From Selaginella tamariscina (Eukaryota; Streptophyta; Lycopodiopsida; Selaginellales; Selaginellaceae), in assembly GCA_003024785.1 (NCBI GenBank), contig PUQB01000076.1, positions 62,001 through 126,000 on the forward strand: a stretch of DNA of 64,000 bases. The letters run 5' to 3'. The first letter of the stretch is position 1; each line of letters starts with the position of its first letter. The translations under genes and the position numbers were made by a program. This document shows, in pieces, positions 13,501-26,770 of the stretch. The notes below the pieces were generated by a model, which saw only the letters and a program-made list of their open reading frames with translations, was not told where the DNA came from and ran no database searches.

Positions 13501-15078
13501 TATAGATATATACATAGTTTATGTTTTCAAGTCATATACAACTTTAATGAGGACTAACCGTCAGCTCGATCAGGTGGCGGGGGCTGCTGAGAACCAGTTG
13601 GATCAGGAGTGTACAAAAGAATCACAGTTTCAATGAATTTAATTGCATGAAGCCTCACACCATCATTTCCATGCTGTAAACACAAGTGTCTTGGTATACA
13701 TGCTTCTCTCTCTCTCTCTCTCTCTCTCTCCACACAGACACACACATAAGTGTGCATAGGTATTAATACATGTAACCTCAACTAACCTGCTGTGCAAGTG
13801 GATATACCGTATCCTTAAAATGTACCACAGAAAGCCAAGAATCCTGCGAGAACTTGTCCACTTGTCTAGTATATATGCCCTGTCAAAACAGCAGATTGTT
13901 TAGCATTTATGGATAAACAGACATATACATGGATATGTTATATGTCCATATATACATTTTAACCTTTAACAGAACATGTTCGAAAGTGTTGCGAAATAGA
14001 TTGGTGCCAGCAGTAATTCCTCGACGAACAAAGACAGCATTGTTATCCTGTAGAAAGGCCAAAAGCACTGGCATCATCACCGACACGTATTCCACAAATT
14101 TCAATCCCGCCTCCTCTATTATACTGAAATCCAGTTAATCATATGTAAACCTTGCATAAGTTGTATACATATACACATACATATAAAATTTAACAAATGG
14201 GTTCCCAGTTGTCAAAAGAGAGAAAACACAAAAGAACCCGTACACACGAACTGGTATTTCACATATAAATACATATATATATCACACTTATTTTCTAATT
14301 GAATAGTAAACTTTATACGGGTATCTCAAAATCATATATTTACATCAGTTCAAAAGACAGAAATAACAAAGATTGTAATTAAATGATGAAAAATTTCAAC
14401 ACAGATGAGAGTGTTACATTACCAATATTGTGACAGGCCAATACAAAGCTCGTTGGTATAAAATTCATATATACAAAATTTAACACTTTGCATTAATGTT
14501 TGTATATCACTTATTTTCTAATTGGGTTATATCCACCAAGACAACAAAGTAATTTGATTCCAATACCGAAACAATGTGATTGAATTGATGAAAATTTCTA
14601 AAGTGGTTAATTTATACTAGTCGCACACAAACACACACGCACAGATGATCTAAAATTGTATATTTTCAAAACAATAAAGTCTATGATTGAATTGATGAAA
14701 GATTCTACATTAAAAAAATGCTACATAACAACCTCGCGAAATCGCCTATTCCTCGTAAATGGGGCCATGTTTCACTCACACGCACGCACACAACGGACAC
14801 ACACAATGAGTTCCGTCTTCTCCCTTACTAGAATGCTACATTCCTACATAGAAAAGTACTTACTCAACAACGATGTTGCGGACAGACATAGCCGGATCAT
14901 TGCGAAGCTCCAGAAGATAGGGAAGAAGCTCGGGGAGTAATCGCTGTTCCCTGTGAATGGCCAAATCCTTGAGCTCCTTGAGGCAATCGAGCTTCGCCGG
15001 TGAATCTGGAAGCGCCTTCACGTCTGTTAGCAGTGCCACTGCACGCTCCCGCACATCCGGAGGCGCCCTGCCTGCCAT
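7560..15078 (-). CDS. ESP4: Symplekin/Pta1-like scaffold of mRNA 3' processing
   Basis: Symplekin is the scaffold of the nuclear cleavage and polyadenylation machinery; the Arabidopsis homologue is ESP4. My model has 31 exons and about 1,117 codons: 14864-15078, 13964-14123, 13787-13879, 13559-13673, 13370-13440, 13186-13277, 12920-13094, 12624-12740, 12357-12458, 12171-12225, 12043-12111, 11790-11974, 11377-11614, 10980-11140, 10826-10885, 10661-10768, 10474-10604, 10311-10401, 10174-10221, about 9952-10066, 9757-9836, 9450-9623, 9107-9190, 9003-9050, 8812-8886, 8536-8631, 8340-8417, 8148-8222, 7999-8043, 7810-7892 and 7560-7676. The N-terminus (MAGRAPPDVRERAVALL) begins a helical-repeat region. 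A Pro-rich linker with KQE repeats follows (exons 12-13). The conserved symplekin C domain is clear (CMSLYFGLC, KHTLFGELFKVY, LWVGFLKCASET). One base appears to be missing in exon 30 (see findings). It is shorter than ESP4. Confidence 0.88.
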
Positions 15079-15084
15079 GTTCCT

Positions 15085-15150
15085 ATCCCAAGAACCCTAA
15101 CCCCCTGTTTCGCTCAAGAACCCTAAAACCCTTGATTAGGGTTCTTTGTA
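15085..15150 (-). promoter_or_regulatory. Telobox cluster at the ESP4 start
   Basis: AACCCTAA, CCCTAAAACCC and TTAGGGTT motifs lie just upstream of the ATG at 15078. Teloboxes (AAACCCTAA) are common near transcription starts of plant housekeeping genes. The role here is inferred. Confidence 0.5.
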
Positions 15151-18100
15151 CACAGAATATTCCAAAACGAACCAGGCTAGGGTTGACGTGGACATACCCA
15201 TTAATATTTGCGAATATTTGGAGTATTATTTTTTCTTTAGGGCAAAATTTCTACCATTTAAAGAAATGATATATTATAAAGTCACCCGTTATATCTGCTT
15301 GACTATAACAACAATATTCATGTTTCAATATTGGTCCTCAATTATGAAGGTTTAATATTTTTAATATAAATTAAATGTTTTCAAAAAAAAATATATATTA
15401 ATAAGTATTTAAAGATATAATTGTGATCATTGTTTTCAATGGTATACAAATTTGATTTTTGATAGACATTAATGTCATTAAGATATTATCACTTGTAGAC
15501 TAGAAATAATGCTTTAATTTAAAAAAGAGTATATAAAATTTATTCTTTTAAATTTTATACACACACATATTTACCTAATATAGAAAATAATTAACATTAT
15601 ATAAATACATAATTAAATAGGTGTAATTTTATAATAATGTATTCATTAACAAATATATGAGAAATTACATAATTACCCTTAAAGTTTATTGAATTTAAAT
15701 ATTGGCCCTTGAAAGATCTATATTTATTATTAAATCTATAAAGTTTCCATAGATGAATCTTTAAAAATTATACTTAATAATTGACATGATAAAAAAGATT
15801 GTTATACATTGTTAAAATTTATATTATAAAGGTTGAATAACTAAAATGTGTTTAACTAGTTAATACACGAGGAATGTTAAACATTTCACAAGCATAATAT
15901 AAGAGAAATAAAGCATTTAATAATGTTAGTGAAATAGTTATCACTGTTACAATTAAGAATAATACAATTCATGAGCCATGTAATTAAGATTGTTATTATA
16001 TTATTATGCAAGCGAATTAAATGATTTTTCATATTTAAATTGAAAAACTATTCATATTATTAATATTATAACTTAAATATATTCTTTTTTTGTTGATAAA
16101 AGAAAAAAATCCCATATACTCGTATTAGATTAATTATTATGTTTTGAATAAAAATTCATAATCTTATGTAGACTTTTGTAAAATATATAATTAAACAACA
16201 TTAAAAAACAAAAATGTGGAGTAACTAAAGAGTTGTGAATGAAAACCAAAAATATGGATTTATAATGAGAAAACTTATGTGGAGTACGAAACACATATTA
16301 TTAAAATTAATTATTATTATTTTAATTTAGAAATTAAGAAAAATAGAGTAAATGGTTTAATGTAAAATAAGAAATATGTTAAAAACACACTTTGCTGAAT
16401 TAAGGTTTAAAGGTAAATCTTAATAAATAATAGATTATGTATGAATAAGTTACTTATTGAAGAAATATTATAAATTCCTGCTCGTTTGTAAATGAATCGA
16501 GAGGAGATTAAGTATTGTATTTAGGATCGATTATCGAAGAACTGTATGTAGAAAAGAAAAGAGACTCAAATTTTTAAATTTACTCTTCTTGAAAGGCAAG
16601 ATACAATCTGGTGCAGACCTTTTCACAAGCACTCGTAATAAGAGGTAAGTTGTGTGTGTGTGTGTGATGAGATAGAGAGAGGCGTGTGTATACAGTAGCA
16701 TATGTTATGTGTGTGTGTGTGTGATAGTGAGAGAGAGAGGGAAAGAGATGTGTGTATACATCTAAACCTCGACTAGCATTCTTCTATGTATATGTACTAT
16801 GGGTAATTGTATGTTCTACGTATATACATTTTGACATTATTATTAAAAAATATTTATACGCGATCTCAAGCAATAATTAATTAAAATAGCATAAATTTTT
16901 TCTATTTGACCTTATAAAAAAATGGAGGCTCTGTAATAAAAATAAAATAGAAGTAATATAAAAGGTGTGTTTATTCATTTTAACATGAATATTATTATTA
17001 ATTCTAACACTAACATTAAGAAAAATAAAGTGAATGGTTTAGTGTAGCATGTTAAAGAATATATATTCATAAGCGTGAAGAAAAACCATCAAATTAAGAT
17101 TTAAAATAAATCTTAATCATAAGGTTTAAAATGAATAATTTATTAATTAAAAAACAATTATAAAGAAAGAATAAACTTTAGGCATGAACTTAAGTAATAT
17201 TAATAAAAATAATTTAATATTTTTTTAACTTTATAGAAAAATAAGTCCTCTATAATAAAATTGAATTAAAAATATGTCTGGACATTTAAACAACATATTC
17301 ACAAGTATTATTTATTAACTTGGGAATAAGATATAATTGATTTATTATAATTAGCCAGTTCATTATTAACATTTAAATTCTTTTTATGCACTAAAGAGAC
17401 TTTTTAATATTATATATTGTTATTAGTTTTCTTCTTTAATTCTTTTGCATTTAATATTTTATGTTTCTTTATAAAAATCTTATCAAACCCAATTTGAGTT
17501 ATATATGTTCTTTAAATTATTATTATAACAAAAAAGTGCAAGTTTAGGATAAATGTTATTTCAAATTTAAATTTTTTTGTGTTGTTTTTATTATATAATG
17601 AATTAATTTATTATCCTTTTAAGTGAATGAATTTATCTCATCCTATTTTGAAGTTTTATCAACATTATTTTTAAGCATATGTAATTGTTACTAAAATAAA
17701 CGAAATTTTCATTTATATATAAGTTATAGTTAAATTTAATTATTCTTAAAAAATGAAATTGAGAAGGACTTCCGAGATCGCTTAATTAAAATATATTAAA
17801 CACAAATATATTATTTTTATAAGGCATATAATGAGATTAATAATCAAATTCTTTAACAAGTTCATTATATCATTATCAAAGTGTGTATATTTTAAATGCA
17901 AACTATCAATTATAAAATATCTTTAATATATTCCATTATAAAAATATTAAGTTAGGTTTTGAAATAATCACAAGGTTTAGTAATGTCTTTTCATATTATT
18001 TTTTTCTTTTTTATATGATAATTTTCATAATCTTTTTTTTTTTTTTTCAAACGACAATTGTTATAATCTTAAAAATAAATAAACTATTTTAATAAATGTC

Positions 18101-19230
18101 ATAACACTTCTTTTTATTTACTATTTTCACAACATGTATTTTAAAATTTTAAATCTTAAAAAGAGTTTTATTTAATTTCTTTTTATTTCATTCATTAAAT
18201 TTTTTTAATAATATATATATAATATATATATAATTTTAATACTAATTTATAAATTTATAATTATTTATAAAATGATGGCATTTACTAATAGTTTCTTAAT
18301 TATTTTCTTCATTCCAATTCAATATAAATTGATGATATATATTTATTTGATTTTATTCTATTTTATTACATTTTTGCATAAATAATTTAAGTGATATCAT
18401 TCTATTTAAAGCACAAAGAATTAAATTTTAGAAACAAAATATACATTAAAGTGTTTAAAAATATTACAATGTTCTTACAATAATTTCATTTTAATTTGAA
18501 TTACTTCTGAAATTTTTAATTTATAATGGTTAAAATCTTAGATGCTAATATTAAAGTAAAATTATTGACTTATTATTTTAACTTATCAAGTGTTAAATGT
18601 TTGGTAAAAATATATGTTTATTTAAATATAAAATTTTAATGAGAAAATTTTGAGTACTTAAAAATGAAATGTTTTTCTAATTCTCCTTTTTATGAACCTT
18701 ATAAACTTTAACAAATAAAATATATTAAGCCAAAACAAAATAGTTTTAATTTAAACTTAATTATACATAAAAAATATAAGCATTATTTAAAAAGCTAAAA
18801 TAGTTTAGTTTTAAAAGTTTATTTAAAATAAAACAATAAATTTATTCATAATTAATGCTTAATAGAAGTTTTAATCAAGTAAATCATATTAGCCATTTAT
18901 GTAAATTTTATTTATTTATGTTTGAAGTTGAAATGGAGTAAAGTTAAGTGTGTGTGTGTGTGTTTATATAGATAGATAGATAGATAGTATATATTGGAGT
19001 GAAGAAAATAAATTAAATAAACAAATATTAGAATTTTCCATAATTATACTATACTGCATATATATATATATAAAGATCGAAAAAAATTTCAAGTGCAAAA
19101 AATTTAATTTAAAGATTTTAACTTACTTTTTATTGCCTTAAAGATAAAGTTGTAAATTTATTATAAAGCATAATTTAAGTACATGAAAATGTTAATTTCT
19201 CATATAATTAAATAAAAAAACTTAAATTTT
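15151..19230. other. AT-rich intergenic region
   Basis: Four kilobases without a recognisable gene. Composite (GT)n/(GA)n tracts lie at 16650-16750, a (GT)n and (GATA)n tract at 18950-18990, and a segment at about 18420-18620 resembles the arms of the foldback element at 57160-58020. Confidence 0.5.
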
Positions 19231-20042
19231 TTAATGTGTAACTAGTAGATAAAGAACAAAAGAAAAAAGGATGAGTGCAATTCTCAACGATCCAACATCT
19301 AATTTGCCATATGCAGTGCCTTGTGGATTTGCTAAAGAGACTAGGGAAGCCCTGAGAATCAACTCTTCAGGAATGTAGGAACTCGTAGTGAGATTTCTAA
19401 CACCGTAAGCATCTTGCACTTGCTGAATATCAATTCGACCCAACTGTCGCCTGCAGATGTATATCGCATATGGATACATGACCGAGAGTGTATTGTTTAT
19501 ATGTTTAAACCCCAGAAGGTGGCCGATCTCGTGAAGAGCTTCAGACTGTATATCATATCCATTAGGGTTCCCATGTGTACAATTGGTATACCACGCGTTC
19601 CAGGGGCTGAAGTGTATGTACCCACCATACAGCCCAGTTGGAGGTTGGGCATGGGCGAGAATGCCATTGCCAGGAAGAAAGCTGAAATCGTTCTTGTCAG
19701 TTGTTCGTGTGCCACTTAATCACCACATCCTTGTAGTCGTCTGCTGCCTGCAACCGTTTAAAGGAGATTGGAATCACTCGCGACCATGTTTCAAATGCAT
19801 TTGACACTGCAGTTTCGAATTCCTCCTCCGAAATCTCTCTTGGCCTTAGGCCTGTTTCGATATAAGCATAAGATATCGCGTGTATACACTGGCTCTACGT
19901 AAGAGTGTGTGACATTTCTATGTGCGTTCTCCCCTTTGTTTAACTGCAGGGAGCTAATAACAACAAGCATCATCAAAGTGTGGAAGTCCAATGTTAACAA
20001 CATCTTCCCTGTTAAACACTCTAGAACCTGGGCAAGCAACAA
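19231..20042 (-). pseudogene. Matrix metalloproteinase pseudogene, copy 2
   Basis: The minus strand encodes, in order: a signal-peptide-like start near 19985 (TLMMLVVISSLQL), the first strand of a matrixin catalytic domain (ISYAYIETG), EEFETAVSNAFETWSRVIP, an AHAQPP segment, the full zinc site HEIGHLLGFKH (HEIGH at 19519-19533), the Met-turn VMYPYAIY, and a hydrophobic tail (ALILFSFVLYLLV) resembling the GPI signals of plant MMPs. An extra base near 19700 and a second shift near 19865 break the frame. There is no room for a propeptide with a cysteine switch between the signal peptide and the catalytic domain. It is closer to intact than copy 1. Confidence 0.8.
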
Positions 20043-21055
20043 GACTAAACCATCAAATTCCTAGCCGACTGACCTAGGATTACTGGTTATATATTCTCAC
20101 GATCCCACCCATGTCCGCGTGAGCATGTTTTCTGTTTCTTTTCCCTTTTTTAAAAATCTTTAATTATTATAATTTTATTATTTATATTCTCTTATTATGT
20201 AAAAAACAAAATTATATATAAGAAAATCCCATATTATTTTAGCCAAATTACAAGATTAACTGTATTACTCACTCTACATTTGGGACCTAACCATCCTTAA
20301 TCTAGTATTATTTGTTTAGTATTGATGAAGTTTATTTCTATTTATATGATATTAATAACTATTAGTATATTTTAATTTATATATTAATAAATGAAAAAAA
20401 AAACAGTTATACACACACATATATATAAAACCAAAATCCGCAACAATATTAAATACCATAGATACAATGTACTCTTAATATATTTTAGTCTATAGAAAGT
20501 TTCGTATATTTATACGGCAGGCAGTTTATAATACCCAGCCGTCGGATTAAGGGTTGTTAGAATATGACCGTGGACCAAATGGCTTTTATTAATGTTTTAT
20601 GTACTTAGTATACAGGTAAACCACTCGTACAGAATAGCATCGATTTGCAACTAGTGGCTGACGTGTTCATAGATAGAATATTCTAGATATATACCAATAT
20701 AATTCCAGGAGCATATGCTGATAAATCGATGTTGCAATGTGAAAATCAGAAAGTTCTAAAGCAAATGGCCAGCTCAGTACAAGTATACAGAGTGTGCTGA
20801 CGTGAGCGTGGATCTTTTACCCGCGTAAGGGACAGGTGGAGCTTTTATGCACGCGCCACAAAATTTATATATAACATTTCCCCTGTTATAGGGTTAGGGT
20901 TTCTAGGGTTCAGAAGAACAAAGCGCTATTTCGGAAGAAGCATTCTGGTTGTTGAATCTCGCGACTTCGGCTATTCAATCATTCTAAGCACGCAGAAGAA
21001 AGGCGCTGCGCAATCGATCTGTTCAAGCAGATTCTAGGAGGAAATCTGGCGGTCT
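20043..21055 (+). promoter_or_regulatory. Upstream region of the PP2C gene with telobox
   Basis: AT-rich to about 20500, then more GC-rich toward the gene. GGGTTAGGGTTTCTAGGGTT at 20891-20910, a telobox pair, lies about 145 bp before the ATG and probably marks the transcription start area. Confidence 0.45.
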
Positions 21056-23352
21056 ATGGCGGCAGGCGCGGATGTGTCTCATCCTGTTGCGGCATTCGAA
21101 GGCGTTCATCGTGCACAGCAGAACGGCGGTTCTAGCGGGAATAAGCCTCCCAGGCCTGTGTATGCTACCGCAATCACCGCTTGCTTGACAGCGGCGAGCG
21201 CTGCAACAGGATCCACGCTTAAGTGTGTTAGCACTGTGCGGCTCGCCATGTCTGAAACGGTATGTATTCTTGCCTTATTAACTAATTTCCCTTACTCTAG
21301 AAGATTATGCATTGATAATTCCTATCATTCTTTCTGGGTAAAATATCAACTTTTTCTATTAATATGTATTTATAAACACTCTGCTAGTTAATGAAAACTC
21401 GATTTTTATATCTTTTCCGATATTTGTGTGTGGATTTATCATTATTTGGCTGTTGTTGATAAGTAGTTGTATCTTAGTAAATATGAGTAGTATCTTAGTA
21501 AATATGATTTCTTGTAGATCATGAAAAGACTCTCTCTCGCACACAGACGCAATGAAGGATTTATATATGCATACATCGTTTTTAGTTGCTATTTATTAAA
21601 CGTTAGTCGATATTTTTTAATACATTTCTAATAAGTTGTTAATATTCAAGGTTGAGAAAGCTTTAGAGGATAAGAAGGAAAGCACTGGGTTTGTGCCGGT
21701 GATCCGATCCGGGGGGTGGACAGATAAAGGGAGCCGGTGCCTTATGGAAGATGAGCATGTGCGGGTCGACGATTTGGGAGCGTTGTTTATGGGAGAAGGG
21801 CCTGGAGCTTTCTATGGAGTAAGTTTTGTTTACCAGTCAGTCATATAACTAAGTCGTAGTCAACTGAAAACTGCTTAATTAGTACGCTCAGTTAATAGAC
21901 AAGTGCTCGATATATTATTATATTATTTACTTCTGCGGTTTGCTTATATGCACTTTTTGTCACAGGTATTTGATGGGCATGGAGGCAAGGACGCTGCTCA
22001 ATTCGTCAGGTATGTATGTAACGTTGTGAGTTTATGATCTAACAACGTGGACTTACCAGGGAACACTTGCTTGGGTATATTCTGAAAGACGTGTCGTTCC
22101 CGGAGTGTATTGAGGAAGCAGTACGGCACGCGTTCTATGAAACCGACCACGCTTTCGCAGAGGCTTGCCTTCTCGATGAGGAACTTTCATCCGGGACAAC
22201 TGCCCTTACAGCACTAGTGACTGGAAGGTACTTTATGCGTGTGTGTGCGTCCTGTAAGTAATTGTATATATTGATTTCCCTGTTTAGCTACGTAATCAAT
22301 CATGCTCATTTATTTTCTTTAGCTACCTCAAATACTATGCATGTTTATGAACTTTAATATATCAATTATATTCTGTGCATAAACGTGTATGTGTTTACTA
22401 TGCATTTGGTAATGTGCCCTGTATGTACCTTCACACACATACATATGTATACCTATTTTTTGCGTATATGTGCATCAGATGATACTACAGGTATTTGTGT
22501 ATATTGTGTTTGTTGGATTGCATATATGTGCGTGTATTACGTGTCGATTATGCATGTATATGCTTCTATGTTTGTATTGCAGATGTACATGTATGTATTC
22601 GTGTGTATTATATGTATGTGTGAGTGGTTTTCTTATTTGGGCAGTATATTGAGCAGATGTTATGTTTACGGTTTGCAGGACATTGCTTGTAGCTAATGTG
22701 GGAGACTGTCGTGCAGTCTTAAGCAGGCGAGGCAAAGCAGTGGAGATGTCTCGTGACCACAAGCCAGTGTTTGAGAAGACGAGGATAGAAGCTCTTGGTG
22801 GATTTGTGGACGACGGATATCTGAACGGGCAGCTTGCGGTGGCTAGAGCACTCGGGGACTGGCATATGAAGGACTTGAAAGTGGGTGGTCCCTTGATCTC
22901 TGAACCGGAGCTTCAGAGTGCTACTCTCACTGACGAAGATGAATTTCTTATTATTGGATGCGATGGTCTCTGGGACGTTTTTACGAGCCAGGTAAGTATA
23001 CACATACACGTGCCAACATATACGTCATCATAGATGTATGCTCTCTCTCTCTCTTACACACACATACAGTACATGCACTCCAGGTGTATTGTGCTAACAT
23101 ATATATTACTTGTTGCAGAATGCTGTGGATTTGGCGAGGAGGGAATTACAACAACATAACGATCCAGAGCTATGTTCAAAGCAGTTAGTGGCAGAAGCCT
23201 TGAGAAGGAACACGAGCGACAATCTAACGGTGGTCACGGTATGTTTCCACGCAGATTGCCCACCAAGGCTCTCCTCAGACACGAGGATAAGGAGGAGTTT
23301 CTCAGCAGAGGGTTTAAGGAACGTCCAGGATTTATTAAACCGGTGTTCTTGA
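21056..23352 (+). CDS. Protein phosphatase 2C
   Basis: A Mg/Mn-dependent Ser/Thr phosphatase of the plant PP2C family. The model has six exons, 21056-21259, 21651-21818, 21966-22009, 22060-22227, 22679-22991 and 23119-23352. All junctions are GT-AG and in phase, giving 376 residues. Catalytic motifs appear in order: [87 protein letters not shown] and [11 protein letters not shown]. All metal-binding acidic positions I can identify are present. The N-terminal 70 residues are low-complexity and unrecognised. No transmembrane segment is evident, so it is probably cytosolic or nuclear. A fragment of exon 5 recurs at 54527-54680. Confidence 0.95.
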
Positions 23353-23987
23353 TGGTGATGACAAGGGGCTTAGATAGGGGGATTCGTAGGGGTTTTAGGG
23401 GACTACTCACACAGATATGAGGCAAAACTGTATCATAATGGAGGGTCTTTAGGGGATTTTTGGAAATAAGCTGGGTGATGGCGGCACGCCTGTGTTGTGT
23501 TACACACTTGGTCTTTTGATTACCGGTACTTCTTGCTTACGTTTGTTTGTGTGGTTTATTATCTCATTCATTTGGGACTCCTCTTTGTGGATTGCCCTCA
23601 ATAAATTATATAATACAATAGCATGGACTTGAAAAGAAATCTCTTATACATAGTTCATAAAACCGTAAGTGGCATATTCTTTCATAACCCTAAACCTTAA
23701 GGGGAATTATGCTAGGAATCTTTTTATAACCCTAAGCCCTAAAGGTCATTATGCTATGAATATTCGTTTATAACCCTAAAACCTAAGGGAGGAATTATGC
23801 TAGGAATATTCTTTTGTAACCCTAGAGCTGGGCATATTTTTCTTTCAAATATTCGGTAGGTAGATGTTATATTGAAAAAACATAGAGTTTTAACATTCTG
23901 GTAACCAATATATATAATGACCTTGTTGACTTTATGATCTCTCTCTATATATATACACGTACTATACATTAGCCCCACAGCACTCAC

Positions 23988-24501
23988 ATGGCTTCTCTTA
24001 ATTCATTGCTCTCACGTCTTTGGTGTTGTTTATTGCTACTTTGGTTCCATCTTGCTCAGCAGTAGGTAATCTCTTCACTTAATATGTTTATTAGTCTTGA
24101 TAATTATTATTAATATCTTCGATGGTTACTATTGCAGTGTTGAACTCCAAGTTACTGCCGAGTACACGATCATCCAGAAACAGCTGATCGGATGCAACAG
24201 ACATATCCGCAGGCAGCAAGCTTCTTAAACCCTGTGATTGATTTTGCAGGCCTGGGCACACAACAGGTCTTAAAGCCGTGGATGTTCTCAGGGGTGTCAT
24301 AGCACTCCTAGATGATATTCTGTTTGCAGGCTTCGGTTCGACCCCGACTGTTCCAAAGGGTCTCTCGTACTGCCTCCAGCAGGTGATCGACGAGTTAGTG
24401 AAGCCCTTATATCACTCTGGGCGTATAGAATCCTCACTGCGTTCCTCATTGCTGTGCTTTACCTTGTCCTTGCCATCTTGTTCCCAACAATCTATGGTTG
24501 A
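23988..24501 (+). pseudogene. Dead copy of the small secreted-protein gene at 58313-58844
   Basis: It has the same two-exon layout and near-identical sequence to the minus-strand gene at 58313-58844, in inverted orientation. Loss of one A in the signal peptide (TTCATTGC against TTCAATTGC) shifts the frame to a stop at the exon 1/intron junction. Exon 2 has further small deletions, for example in the segment encoding GCNKTYPQ. Upstream similarity continues to about 23640, so the promoter was copied too. Confidence 0.85.
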
Positions 24502-24599
24502 AGAAATATCATCAATAAAAGTAATAATATATTATTAATTTTATATCTCGTTTTACAAGTGCAGATTTATATACTTCTATATAATTTATTATTTTATTA

Positions 24600-25768
24600 C
24601 TTTAGGCCCCTTTCCACTAGCGGTGATTATTTGGTCCTAGTAAATTTAAGAAATGTGTCACTTGATTTTACATTAAAATAATTAATTGAATTAATAAATT
24701 ATTAATAAATATTTTCATTTAACTATACTTAATAAGTTTTTTTATTAATTAAGGTGTTTAGGTGTGCTTGGTTGAAGAAAGAGAGGCTTAGCATCATTTA
24801 TATATAACATATATTCATAATGTTTTAATTCCAACACTTACACTAATATCACACACACATACAATGCATATAAAAAACATAACAATATGTAAAAATTAAT
24901 ATTAAAAGAGTTAACTATGTTTCATTGTGTTTGGTAAAACAAATCAAAACCATATATTCCAACAATATTATTGACTCTTCCTATAAATCCATTTTAATAC
25001 ATAATAAAGAATAAGAACTATATTAACTTAGAATAATTCCAAAAAATGAGAAAATTTATAATTTTAGTATTGCTTGAACATTATTGTTTGAACCTACAAT
25101 AATAAGAAGATTACCTTTATGTACATTGCATTTGTAATTGTTAACTATCCAAGTTTAATGAAAAACCTTTTGGATCCTTCTTCAACCTTTATGTACAAGG
25201 GTAACAATAAGTCATTCCAATTAAATTTAATTAGCATTCATTTTAATTCAAGATTAAACTCCTCTCTTTCCCACTCATGAATACCATTGGCAGGGTGGGA
25301 GCCTATGAACAGCCACTTAATCAACCTTTGGAGCTTCCTTTTTCCTAATATTTTCTTTTTAAATTTTATATAAATCATAAAAATCAAATAAAAAATAAAA
25401 ATAAATAAAAAGGAGAGCACTTGTATATAAATTCATCAATAACAAGTCATAAGAGAGATCGATTGGTAACCATCGTAAGTCGTGGCACCTTAAATGACAT
25501 TACTTTAAAAAAAAATTTAATGCATTTTTACATTTGGATAACTAACACATTAAATTTAATATACGTTACCATTTTGCATGATAACATGGCAAATTGCCCA
25601 CCCTTTAAAAAACCATGTAAGCATGTAGATGCCATGTAGGTGTCACATAAATATTGAATTTTAAATAATTAATAAGTAGAAAAATAAATTATCAATAGAA
25701 TAAATAATTTAATAAAATTTAATTGGTGAAGCAATTAACCACCCGCTAGTGTGAAAAGTGAGCCTTAG
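24600..25768. mobile_element. TA-flanked element with imperfect terminal inverted repeats
   Basis: The left end CTTTAGGCCCCTTTCCACTA and the right end read in reverse (CTAAGGCTCACTTTTCACACTA) match as imperfect inverted repeats of about 30 bp. Each end abuts a TA dinucleotide (24598-24599 and 25769-25770). The inverted paralogous region near 58200 lacks the element and has a continuous TTTAATAAACTA there, giving an empty site. The interior has no recognisable transposase. A non-autonomous Tc1/mariner (Stowaway-type) element fits the TA duplication; a PIF-type element is the alternative. Confidence 0.6.
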
Positions 25769-25849
25769 TAAACTAAATAAAAAATTATGTATTTACTTTT
25801 TATTTTATTATTAATTTATATTACATAAAGCTTAATATGTCTCTCCGCA

Positions 25850-26770
25850 TTCATTAATTTTCTTAATGTACATTTGAAATATATATATGTATATATATGA
25901 TATATATTCTTTTTATTTGTATTCAATACGAAGGAAAATTACTTATATACTTTTCTAATGATATATATCCTTATAATTTTAAGAATTAAAGTTTTACTTT
26001 CAAAGAAGTTATTTATGAAACTTCAACACCTTTGAGAAAAAAAATAAGTTAAAATATAATAAGTCAAACTATAAATAATTTTAGTTTTATTAATTGTAAG
26101 ATTTTAACCAAAAATAAATAAATAAATAAATTATATTAGAAACATTATATAATATTCTTAACAATATTTACTATATATTCTTATTCAATTACTAATCATT
26201 TTATTTGGAGAAAATGACCTGGCATGCTTATATTTATAGAAGTTTTAAAATAACATTTTTACTTTTAAAATTTCAATTTTAAACTTCACGCACTTTAAAA
26301 GAGTATATTTTAAAAAAAAAGTAAAATTAGAATATTAATTATAATTCATAATATTAACTCTAATACACTAAATATATTTATTATATTATAATATAGTTAT
26401 TTATAAGATTATGACATTTATTAACATTTTCATATTTAATATTTTTCATTCCATATAAATCGATCATAAATAGTTTATTTGTTTCATTCTATTTCATTAT
26501 AGTTTCTGTAGATTAAATATATAATTAATTGATATTATTAATTTTTAATTTCATTTGAAATTACAGCATAATATAGACATTGTTAGAAATATTATATGAA
26601 GTTTTTGATATAACTTTATCGTTTCTAATTATTCTAAAAGAAATTATTTTATATATATATTTTTGTTTATAATGATTAAAATCATAAATGTTAATGTTAA
26701 AATTAAAATTAGTCATGGTTTGACTTGTTATATTATAATGTATTGAGTTCTTAAAATGTAAAATCTAAAC
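25850..26770. repeat. AT-rich foldback-like repeat, copy A
   Basis: It aligns in inverted orientation with 57230-58130. Blocks such as GAGAAAATGACC and AATGTTAATGTTAAAATTAA are shared, and each copy contains two arms inverted to each other (here about 25980-26160 and 26600-26760). No coding capacity was seen. Confidence 0.5.

Noticed and set aside
23640..23830. Interstitial telomere array (CCCTAA-type repeats)
   Set aside because: The motifs are separated by unique sequence and the pattern recurs in the inverted paralogous arm near 59000, so it is duplicated promoter sequence, not a telomere array.
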